9,173 nucleotides of DNA from Deltaproteobacteria bacterium (GTDB lineage: Bacteria > Desulfobacterota > Desulfarculia > Adiutricales > Adiutricaceae), in contig JAISZP010000290.1 in assembly GCA_031269135.1 (NCBI GenBank), forward strand, positions 1 to 9,173, given 5' to 3'. Each line of letters starts with the position of its first letter. Position 1 is the first letter of the stretch. Under the pieces are notes generated by a model. That model was not told the origin of the DNA, searched no databases, and worked only from the letters and a program-made list of their open reading frames with translations. Shown here one piece after another: positions 1 through 5,792 of this stretch. The position numbers were made by a program, and so were the translations under genes.

Positions 1-280
1 TAGACTTACGTTAGGCAAAATTCCGCTACCCTCTTGAAGCTAAGAGCAATAATATTCTTCACGAAACGATGAAAACCGTCGTCTGCTGCTGATCTCTCGC
101 CGATTATACTACATTTATGACGCCGAGCGTATAATTATGATGAGCATTATTAAGGCGATCGTCAAAGCTGATGTTTATAGCCATTATCCCAAATCCACAT
201 AAATTAACAACAAGGCGATAACGAGTCAACGACAAGACGACGAAAAGTCGATTGCCAGGCGACTAGCAGTCGATGATCAG

Positions 281-313
281 GGCAACGACAAGGCAACGAC
301 CAGGCAGCGGCAA
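281..313. repeat. 11-bp tandem repeat, 3 copies
   Basis: Three adjacent copies of an 11-bp unit, GGCAACGACAA, GGCAACGACCA and GGCAGCGGCAA, are read directly at 281-291, 292-302 and 303-313. The third copy has diverged. No coding role is evident. Confidence 0.75.
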
Positions 314-441
314 GCCTACTGTTATCGCTCGCAAACATTTCAGCTCAGCTTAAAATTTCTCGAACTTGCTCAAAAACCTGAGACGCCCTTTCGCGAGCAG
401 TCTTTTTGCCGTAAACTTCCAATACGCGATTTTGACGTCAT

Positions 442-513
442 ATGCAATGGTTGAGGTAAAATGCAATGCTTGAGGTAAAATGCGATGCTTGACGTAAAAT
501 GCGATGCTTGACG
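442..513. repeat. 19-bp tandem repeat, about 3.8 copies
   Basis: Units start at 442, 461, 480 and 499 and follow the pattern ATGCRATGSTTGASGTAAA; the last copy is cut off after 15 bases. A more diverged copy with one base missing seems to precede them at about 424-441. The two right-hand copies share GCGATGCTTGACG while the two left-hand ones share TTGAGG, which suggests stepwise duplication. It lies in gene-free DNA upstream of the terminator hairpin. Confidence 0.85.
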
Positions 514-579
514 CCTGCTGGAGTGCGACTTTCGCAAGTCAAGGAAAAACGTGAGCGTCATCCGGCGCAATAAAAACCT

Positions 580-626
580 AAAGCCCGATCCTTAGAGTGA
601 CGTCACTCTACGAATCGGGCTTTTTT
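580..626. terminator. Strong hairpin terminator, probably bidirectional
   Basis: The outer stem AAAGCCCGAT (580-589) pairs with ATCGGGCTTT (614-623). A 3-nt by 3-nt internal loop separates it from an inner perfect 18-bp palindrome, TAGAGTGACGTCACTCTA (593-610). A run of six T follows on the plus strand (621-626). On the minus strand the stem is followed by TTTAGGTTTTT, so it can also end the zraP-like transcript, whose stop lies about 80 bp away. No plus-strand gene precedes it, so serving the minus-strand gene is the likelier job. Confidence 0.8.
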
Positions 627-705
627 GTCAATAAACTGTTAAAATACGGGGGAGAGATTTAAAGCTTCATCTATGGAGGAAGTTATCCTCCCGGCTGGGC
701 TGCGC

Positions 706-1302
706 TCAGTCCCACTTGTGTCCTCTTTTGTGTCTAGAACCCGGATAACCATCATCGTATCCATCGAAACGATCGAAACGATCGGAGCGTACATGGCGAC
801 CAAAGCCGGATTTTCTGCAGTCGAAGCCTGGCCCGCCGTCGTCATAGCCTTCCCCAAAACCTCTGTGAAAGGGACCGCGACCGAAATGGCCGTCATAACC
901 ACCTAAACCCTGAGCCTTTAAAGCTTCCTTAAAAATTTCGTTTTGGGCTTGGATGGCTTCTCGTAAGCGGCGCATCTCAGAGACGATAGCCTTAATCTCT
1001 TCCGGTTTGGAAGACGTGTTTTGTGAAAGGGCGTGGTAGAGCAGTCTTTGATCGGTAAGATCGTTGATCAAAACGGAAACTTTCGATTTATGATCTTCAA
1101 ACAACTGATCTCTAGTCGCGATCTGCTCGTCGGTCAAAGCCGGTCTATCTGTTCCATATGTCCTATCCGCTCTGTCCCAATGGTTTCCATCGTATCGACC
1201 GTCATGGCGTCCATTGCGATTGTGATCGGCTAGCGCCAGGCTGCTTAAAGACGCCAGAAAAACGATTAACATCAAGGGCCATAACTTTTTAAAATTATGC
1301 AT
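706..1302 (-). CDS. zraP: ZraP-like periplasmic metal/stress protein
   Basis: Predicted 198-residue exported protein. The start (complement of 1300-1302) is preceded by AAAGGAG at good spacing; a longer frame to 1410 lacks such support. Residues 1-25 form a signal peptide: a Lys pair, a hydrophobic core and an ALA|DH cleavage site. The mature part has a His/Asp/Arg-rich lead (26-52) and a helical ZraP-type core (about 54-133) beginning RPALTDEQ and including EMRRLREAIQAQNEIFKEAL. The tail (134-198) is rich in Gly, His, Asp and Arg. Enterobacterial ZraP has the same order (signal peptide, LT.EQ helical core, Gly/His-rich tail) but is near 140 residues, so this one is extended. Known ZraP is a zinc-binding periplasmic chaperone-like protein that dampens ZraSR. 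The divergent ZraS-like kinase supports the call. The metal bound is not shown by the sequence. Confidence 0.85.
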   Translation of the reverse strand: MHNFKKLWPLMLIVFLASLSSLALADHNRNGRHDGRYDGNHWDRADRTYGTDRPALTDEQIATRDQLFEDHKSKVSVLINDLTDQRLLYHALSQNTSSKPEEIKAIVSEMRRLREAIQAQNEIFKEALKAQGLGGYDGHFGRGPFHRGFGEGYDDGGPGFDCRKSGFGRHVRSDRFDRFDGYDDGYPGSRHKRGHKWD

Positions 1303-1418
1303 CGAATTCTCCTTTAAAATAGACTCTTTTGCAAAAAAACAAAGATGCTTGCTGAAATAGGCCGGGCTGACCTCTCGCCGCCGGGCCTGCTGAAAACAAA
1401 AAAGATGCAATCAGCTTT

Positions 1419-1434
1419 TGCATTAAATGTGCCA
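1419..1434 (-). promoter_or_regulatory. Sigma-54 promoter of the zraP-like gene
   Basis: Read on the minus strand the site is TGGCACATTTAATGCA. It has the invariant GG and GC dinucleotides at sigma-54 spacing (consensus TGGCAC, five bases, TTGCW), with one mismatch in the -12 block. It points at the zraP-like gene, with transcription predicted to start near 1408, about 105 nt before the start codon. Sigma-54 control is established for enterobacterial zraP. Confidence 0.8.
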
Positions 1435-1473
1435 ACCGCCGCGTTATGGCCTTGGCGACAAAAAAATGCGACT

Positions 1474-1489
1474 TGGCACAAAAAATGCA
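1474..1489 (+). promoter_or_regulatory. Sigma-54 promoter of the kinase gene
   Basis: The site reads TGGCACAAAAAATGCA, with GG and GC at exact sigma-54 spacing and one mismatch in the -12 block. Transcription would begin near 1500 and run toward the kinase at 1760. A near-copy at 1451-1469, CTTGGCGACAAAAAAATGC, has wrong spacing and looks like a decayed duplicate. Together with the minus-strand site it forms a divergent promoter pair, as in zraP/zraSR. Confidence 0.75.
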
Positions 1490-1496
1490 GTTTGTT

Positions 1497-1544
1497 GATG
1501 GATTTGTTTGTCGATGAATTTGTTCGTCGATGAATTTGCTTGTT
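1497..1544. repeat. 16-bp tandem repeat, 3 copies
   Basis: The copies are GATGGATTTGTTTGTC (1497-1512), GATGAATTTGTTCGTC (1513-1528) and GATGAATTTGCTTGTT (1529-1544). They start at about the predicted kinase transcription start and lie 90-135 bp upstream of the zraP-like start, so they could be activator sites. They could equally be one of the minisatellites seen in the other gaps of this window. Confidence 0.8.
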
Positions 1545-1759
1545 TGAGGCCGTCCGCATCGACTGTAAATATAAGCCGCTTGTTTCGGCCCACGAGCGAG
1601 CCGGCGACGCTTAACGGCGATTTCTCCGTCCATCGGACAAACCGCTAGGATGAGACGCCAGACTGCGATGCTGGGCTGCGACGCCGACTAAAGACAAGCG
1701 CGACTCGCTCGGGTTTATTTTACCCTGACCAGTTAATTATTACTCGCAAAGGTGAGAAA

Positions 1760-3985
1760 TTGCGATTTCTTCAACGTAACGCCTCTTCTCGAATACCCAA
1801 CTGGATACGCATCGTGTTCTTTGTGGGCGTTCTTTGTTTGGCGGTGGCGGTAGCTTGGGCCTATAGAGATCTGGACCGCGAGAAACGCAATCTTGAACAA
1901 TTATACGTACAAAAAGCGGAACTGCTGATCCGCACTATGTCCGTCGCGGTAAAGAGCAGGTGGATCGATGAATTCAACAACCAAGAACTCGCCAATTACA
2001 CTGAACTCAGCCAAGACAGAGAAGTGCTTTACTTAGCCACAACCTCCGCCCATGGCGATATTCAATCGGCCTCGGTCGATGTCGAAAGCTTATCTCCCGA
2101 AAATTTCATAGAGCCTGCCGCTCCTTCGGAATTTCCTCCCTCTTGGACGCCTCGTTTCAGGACCGGCGCGCAGCCCGACGGCGAGAAAATCTTTTGGGTC
2201 TATCGCCCGATGATTTATTCGCTTCAACCGCCCCATAACCAGGACTCCGCGCGTCAGCACCACAATTCCAAAAGGTCCGGTCGCCGAGAGCCTCCTCCGT
2301 GGCCGCCTTTGGTGGACTTCAGCGACACCTCCAGGGCCGTGTACTTTTGGGTAGGTTTCGATTTCGCTCCCTTTGAGGCCGCCGCCTCGGCTCATCAACG
2401 CAGCGTCATAATCTTAAGCATCCTGGTGCTGCTGGCCCTTTCAGCAATCCTATCCGCCTTTTCTTGGGCTCTAAAATTCGCCAAATCTTACGCCATCACC
2501 AACGAGATAATCGCTAGATTGCCGATAGGTCTCATCTTGAACGACAACCTCGGAAAGGTCGTCATCGTCAACCAAGCCGCCGAAAGAATCAGCGGACTTA
2601 AGCTTGAGGACTTTCAGAACAAGTCGCTCAAAGATCTCACCCATGGGACCTTCCCTGAGTATAAAGAACTTGGAGGCTTGGAAAAAGAAGTCAGTTTTCT
2701 CAATGGCCTCACCCCGCGCCTTTCGATAACCAGCGGACCGGTGGTAGGCCCAGTGGGAGGAGAAATCGGAAGGGTGGTGCTGTTTTCCGACGTCGGAGAA
2801 TTAAACCGCTTAAAAGCTCAATTGGCGGAAAAAGACCGACTGGCCAGACTCGGCGGCATAGCCTCCGGCTTAGCCCATGAGATCAGAAATCCATTAGGAG
2901 CGATTAAAGGCTTGACCCAGCACTTGGCGCAAAAGAGCGCCGACGAACAAGACGAACAAGCCCTTAGAGTCATTTTAAACTGCGTCGAGCGTTTAGCCAG
3001 AACCATCAACGACTTCCAAGCTTTCGCCCTGCCCGTCATGCAGTCTGAGAGAGTGGAACTGACGGAACTGATGAAAAAGCTCCATTTTGAAATGGAAAGG
3101 TTAGTCGCGACTTCGAACCTTTCAATGTATCTCAACATCCAAAATGAAAATCTGACTATTTCAGGCGACAAGAAAAAGCTCTATGAGGCCTTTAAAAACA
3201 TCTATCTCAACGCCGTCGAGATCATGGCCAAAAACCCGCCTGAGCGTCCCGGCGTTTTGAAAGTAAACCTGGCCAGGTTCGGCGAGACCAAGGCCATCGT
3301 GACCATATCCGACAACGGCCCCGGCTTTGGAGAGGCTCAGCTTAAGACGCCGTTCGTGCCTTATTTCACCTCAAAGGCTCAAAATACAGGTCTTGGCTTA
3401 GCCAAAGCCAACTTAGTGATCCGGACGCTGAAAGGGCAGATCAACCTGAGCAATCACCTCGGCGGCGGGGCGCTGGTGACGGTGACGCTTCCTCTGGAAA
3501 ACCACGTCTCTCCTCTACGGATTGCTCCTTTGGATCTCGGCGCTTTCTTGGAAGAGGCGCACTCTTTAATCAGTTACGACTCCAAATCCAAAAATGTGGC
3601 GATAGATCTGAAACTGCCGCCCACCAAGATCGCCATCATGGCCGACAAGGACCAAATTCACCAGGTCGTCACCAACATCTACCTAAACGCCATCCAGGCC
3701 ATGGAAAAAAACGACTCTGACGCAAGTCCCCATTTGACCGTAACCCTTTCAGACGCCGAAAACGGAAAAGTGGTTTTAAGTTTCGCCGACAACGGACCGG
3801 GATTTGAAGACATTCAGCTGGAGAAACCTTTTATGCCTTTCTATACGACTAAAGACGAGGGGACGGGATTAGGACTTATGATCATCAAAAACATCGTCGA
3901 AGCGCACCATGGAGAAATCAAGCTGGAAAACCGACCGGGAGGCGGCGGCCTGGTGACGGTGATCTTGCCCTCCGAGCTCAGTTAA
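1760..3985 (+). CDS. ZraS-like membrane histidine kinase with two ATPase domains
   Basis: A 741-residue sensor kinase. The TTG start is chosen because AGGTGAG lies just upstream and the frame then begins with a short basic segment and TM1 (about 17-35). A periplasmic sensor region (36-213) follows, with a His- and Pro-rich patch at 157-183, then TM2 (about 214-236) and a PAS-like domain (about 246-348). HisKA has phospho-acceptor His373 in HEIRNPLGAIKGL. The first CA domain (about 430-580) has N box NIYLNA (480-485), DNGPGF (518-523), PFVPYFTSK (531-539) and TGLGLA (543-548). The second (about 585-741) repeats these as NIYLNA (639-644), DNGPGF (677-682), PFMPFYTTK and GTGLGL. ZraS is normally near 465 residues with one CA domain. 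The HisKA and second CA resemble ZraS/HydH most. It probably senses metal or envelope stress and phosphorylates an NtrC-type regulator. That regulator is not the next gene. Confidence 0.88.
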   Translation: MRFLQRNASSRIPNWIRIVFFVGVLCLAVAVAWAYRDLDREKRNLEQLYVQKAELLIRTMSVAVKSRWIDEFNNQELANYTELSQDREVLYLATTSAHGDIQSASVDVESLSPENFIEPAAPSEFPPSWTPRFRTGAQPDGEKIFWVYRPMIYSLQPPHNQDSARQHHNSKRSGRREPPPWPPLVDFSDTSRAVYFWVGFDFAPFEAAASAHQRSVIILSILVLLALSAILSAFSWALKFAKSYAITNEIIARLPIGLILNDNLGKVVIVNQAAERISGLKLEDFQNKSLKDLTHGTFPEYKELGGLEKEVSFLNGLTPRLSITSGPVVGPVGGEIGRVVLFSDVGELNRLKAQLAEKDRLARLGGIASGLAHEIRNPLGAIKGLTQHLAQKSADEQDEQALRVILNCVERLARTINDFQAFALPVMQSERVELTELMKKLHFEMERLVATSNLSMYLNIQNENLTISGDKKKLYEAFKNIYLNAVEIMAKNPPERPGVLKVNLARFGETKAIVTISDNGPGFGEAQLKTPFVPYFTSKAQNTGLGLAKANLVIRTLKGQINLSNHLGGGALVTVTLPLENHVSPLRIAPLDLGAFLEEAHSLISYDSKSKNVAIDLKLPPTKIAIMADKDQIHQVVTNIYLNAIQAMEKNDSDASPHLTVTLSDAENGKVVLSFADNGPGFEDIQLEKPFMPFYTTKDEGTGLGLMIIKNIVEAHHGEIKLENRPGGGGLVTVILPSELS

Positions 3986-4204
3986 GTATTTAATTGTAAG
4001 TTCCAATTCAGAATGGACGCGGCGCGCGCTTGTTTCAAAGCGATAGCCTAATAAGTTTCAAGTCTTTTGAGGATGAATCAATCAAGGGGATCTTTGTGAA
4101 GTAGGCGACGACCGTAAAAACCGGCGCCGGATTCGGCGCCGTACGGCAATGGCCTCAGATTGCCTTTCTTGGGCGGTCAAGCGCCGATAATCTTTCCGAA
4201 TCGG
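3986..4204. other. Intergenic gap with GC-rich hairpin
   Basis: No gene is supported between the kinase stop and the EIID promoter. The main structure is a hairpin in which CGGCGCCG (4122-4129) faces an identical self-complementary CGGCGCCG (4134-4141) across a 4-nt loop. CCGTA (4112-4116) and TACGG (4142-4146) can extend the stem past an AAAAC bulge. No T-run follows, so it is not a standard intrinsic terminator, though it may still help end the kinase transcript or protect its 3' end. Confidence 0.55.
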
Positions 4205-4233
4205 TTGATTAATCGCCTATTATTTAGTATAAT
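4205..4233 (+). promoter_or_regulatory. Sigma-70 promoter of the EIID gene
   Basis: TTGATT (4205-4210) and TATAAT (4228-4233) are separated by exactly 17 bp. The -10 box is perfect and the -35 box matches the consensus at four of six bases. Transcription would start near 4240, so the EIID coding region must begin downstream of this point, which argues against the longest open frame (from 4160). Confidence 0.7.
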
Positions 4234-4297
4234 ACGCGAGGTTAACCACCAATCTTTAAGTCGGTGGCACTCCCCAAAAAACGGGACAAAACTAATT

Positions 4298-5140
4298 TTG
4301 CGCCTTTCCAACCAACAGGAGCTTAAATCGGTTCAACGCAAGAAAACTGACGGCAACTCTAATTCCCAAACAAAGGTCACTTCTTGGGTGCTAGTGAAAG
4401 TCGCTGCGAGAGCCCTTCTGTTGGAAGCGGCTTGGAACAACACCGGACAACAAAACTTGGGTTTTCTAGCTTCCATGGATCCCGCTCTGCAAGCCATATA
4501 TGCCGACAGCCCTCATCAGCTGCAACTCGCCAGGCTTAGAGCTCTGCACTTTTTCAACACCAACCCGATAGCCAGCGGACTGGTCATCGGAGCGACCATC
4601 AAACTCGAAGAAGAACTAGTCAGGGGAAATTTTACCGAAAAACACCTCAATACCATGCGCAATGCTTTGAGTTCCGCTCTAGCTTCTCAAGGAGACCGTC
4701 TTTTTTGGCAAAGTTGGTTGCCCCTGTGCTGTTTATCGACTATATTGCTCGCCAATTGGTCAAACTTGCTCTATGCTCCGCTATTGTTGGTGGTTCTTAT
4801 CGCCGTTTTCGCGCTGTCGATTCGCTTCGGCGGCCTTTTTATAGGCTACCGTCTTGGACATCAAGTTCATACGGTCATTAATCGTTTTCACGTCAATTCC
4901 ATAATAATCAAACTCCAACTGCTGGTAGTCGTGCTGCTGTCGATGCTGACCGCCGCCTTTCTGTGGGCCGCCCACCACTCGCTCCAGACCCAGTTCTGGA
5001 GGGTCTTGACCGTAAGCTTGATCTTCTTCGTCGTCGCCCGTCTCTACCAGCGTTTGTGTCGCTACGGACAGCGGTGGCAAATCTATCTTTTCTATCCGCT
5101 TATTTTAATCGCCTTTGGCTGTTCGACATTAATTTTGTAA
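4298..5140 (+). CDS. PTS mannose-family EIID component
   Basis: Membrane subunit of a mannose/fructose/sorbose-type phosphotransferase permease. From the TTG at 4298 it has 280 residues, the normal EIID length. Family signatures are AWNNTGQQNLGF (45-56), LHFFNTNP (83-90), GATIKLEEE (98-106) and GDRLFW (132-137). The C-terminal half has hydrophobic segments at about 159-174, 204-225, 237-250 and 262-280. The start is uncertain. The open frame reaches back to 4160 but crosses the promoter. An AGGAG at 4317-4321 has no usable start codon after it. GTG at 4388 would give 250 residues and still keep the first signature. EIID normally works with EIIC, EIIB and EIIA, none of which is in the window. 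The central and C-terminal part aligns less well with E. coli ManZ than the N-terminal third, so it may have diverged in role. Confidence 0.82.
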   Translation: MRLSNQQELKSVQRKKTDGNSNSQTKVTSWVLVKVAARALLLEAAWNNTGQQNLGFLASMDPALQAIYADSPHQLQLARLRALHFFNTNPIASGLVIGATIKLEEELVRGNFTEKHLNTMRNALSSALASQGDRLFWQSWLPLCCLSTILLANWSNLLYAPLLLVVLIAVFALSIRFGGLFIGYRLGHQVHTVINRFHVNSIIIKLQLLVVVLLSMLTAAFLWAAHHSLQTQFWRVLTVSLIFFVVARLYQRLCRYGQRWQIYLFYPLILIAFGCSTLIL

Positions 5141-5229
5141 ACTGTAGACATCTTAAGTTCGGTTCTCAAAAAAATATAAGGACATAATTTTTAAAACGTA
5201 AAAATTTGTTCAAAACGCAAATATTAGTT

Positions 5230-5360
5230 TGCAAGAAACTATAATTTGCAAGAAGTTATAGTTGCAAGAAACTATAGTTTACATGAAACTCAAGTTGCAA
5301 GAAACTATAATTATATGAAACTCAAGTTTACAATAAATTATAGCTGCATGAAACTATAGC
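5230..5360. repeat. 16-17 bp tandem array, 8 units
   Basis: Eight consecutive units follow the consensus TGCAAGAAACTATAGT. They start at 5230, 5247, 5263, 5279, 5296, 5312, 5328 and 5345, and vary by a few bases or a single-base length change. Two unit types partly alternate: TGCAAGAAACTATAAT/AGT, and a variant with ATGAAACTCAAGT. The unit junction forms the palindrome AACTATAGTT (perfect at 5270-5279), the size of half a protein-binding site. The array sits just upstream of ptsH, so a regulatory role is possible, but it may be a neutral minisatellite. Confidence 0.88.
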
Positions 5361-5362
5361 TC

Positions 5363-5405
5363 ATGACTGATTGAAACATTGACGATATTTCACTCTTTCA
5401 GTCAT
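5363..5405. promoter_or_regulatory. Inverted repeat upstream of ptsH
   Basis: ATGACTGA (5363-5370) pairs with TCAGTCAT (5398-5405), and inside it TGAAA (5372-5376) can pair with TTTCA (5388-5392). No T-run follows. It follows the repeat array directly and precedes ptsH by 90 bp, so it may be an RNA hairpin in a leader or a weak terminator for EIID. Function is inferred from position only. Confidence 0.4.
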
Positions 5406-5495
5406 AGTTGTTTCGCCGACTCATCTTCTCTTTTATGCTCTGGGGTCTTATAACCTTTCATGATTTTATCTAAATTAGGCTGAGGACAAATCATA

Positions 5496-5792
5496 ATGGA
5501 CGCTATTGCGACCGATTTTGCCACAGAAATTACTCATAAAGTGGTCATCAAAAACCGCTTAGGTCTTCACGCTCGGGCTGCCGCCAAATTGGCCAAAGCC
5601 GCCGGAAGCTTCAAATCGGAAGTCACGTTGGCTAAAGACGAACTCGAGGTCGACGCTAGAAGCATCTTGTCGCTATTGAGCCTTGGCTGCGCTTATAATA
5701 GCCAGGTCGTTCTCAAAGCCGCCGGCGTAGACGCCAAAGACGCCCTCCGAGCCTTACTGGCCATCATCGAAGACGGGTTCGGCGAGGAATGA
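5496..5792 (+). CDS. ptsH: Phosphocarrier protein HPr
   Basis: A 98-residue HPr that takes a phosphoryl group from Enzyme I on His25 and passes it to EIIA domains in the cytoplasm. The active-site loop reads GLHARAAAKL (23-32), with Ala where many HPr proteins have the Pro after Arg. Ser56 in DARSILSLLSLG aligns with regulatory Ser46, so control by an HPr kinase is possible. At 98 residues it is about ten longer than usual, owing to the N-terminal MDAIATDFATEI. GAGGA at 5482-5486 lies nine bases before the ATG and supports this start. It overlaps ptsI by four bases (ATGA), so the two are co-transcribed and probably translationally coupled. Confidence 0.96.
   Translation: MDAIATDFATEITHKVVIKNRLGLHARAAAKLAKAAGSFKSEVTLAKDELEVDARSILSLLSLGCAYNSQVVLKAAGVDAKDALRALLAIIEDGFGEE

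Larger units (their letters stand above)
1..579. other. Gene-free stretch with short repeats
   Basis: I see no convincing gene on either strand. Open frames here are short, lack a recognisable ribosome site, and the longest (minus strand, about 370-570) is simply read through the 19-bp tandem repeats. The stretch holds an 11-bp and a 19-bp degenerate tandem repeat, listed separately. TATAAT-like hexamers occur at 130-135 (plus) and near 103-108 (minus), but neither has a good -35 partner. It may be decayed intergenic sequence. Confidence 0.6.
1303..1759. other. Divergent regulatory gap between zraP-like gene and kinase
   Basis: This 457-bp gap has no gene. It holds two divergent sigma-54 promoters about 55 bp apart, a 16-bp tandem repeat, and two copies of GCTTGTTT 40 bp apart (1538-1545, 1578-1585). 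The repeats lie some 90-180 bp upstream of the predicted zraP-like transcription start, a usual distance for enhancer sites of an NtrC-family activator. GCCGGGC occurs twice (1361-1367, 1380-1386) at a similar distance upstream of the kinase promoter. Enhancer roles are inference. The kinase leader would be about 260 nt. Confidence 0.6.
5141..5495. other. AT-rich spacer between EIID and ptsH
   Basis: This 355-bp gap has no gene. It holds an eight-unit repeat array (5230-5360), then an inverted repeat (5363-5405), then the ptsH leader. A possible -10 box TATAAC (5449-5454) has only a poor -35, so a ptsH promoter is likely but not pinned down. No T-tailed terminator for EIID is evident. Confidence 0.55.

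Noticed and set aside
103..135. TATAAT hexamers as promoters in the left gap
   Set aside because: No -35 partner at proper spacing and no gene downstream on either strand.
433..605. Two TGACGTCA palindromes (433-440 and 598-605) as regulator sites
   Set aside because: One lies inside the terminator stem and the other beside the 19-bp repeat; short palindromes in such contexts are expected by chance.
639..906. Open frames on both strands across the end of the zraP-like gene
   Set aside because: They are shadows of the Gly/Asp/Arg-rich tail coding region and lack ribosome sites or family likeness.
1295..1633. Minus-strand frames in the divergent gap, and a longer zraP-like start at 1410
   Set aside because: They cross or abut the sigma-54 promoter and repeats; the start at 1302 has AAAGGAG and opens directly with a signal peptide.
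2090..3171. Minus-strand open frames inside the kinase gene
   Set aside because: They are shadows of a gene whose product has full domain support.
4122..4141. CGGCGCCG hairpin as an intrinsic terminator
   Set aside because: The stem is good but no T-run follows on either strand; kept only as a structural note.
5230..5360. The repeat array as a CRISPR array
   Set aside because: Units are contiguous with no unique spacers, too short, and no cas gene is present.
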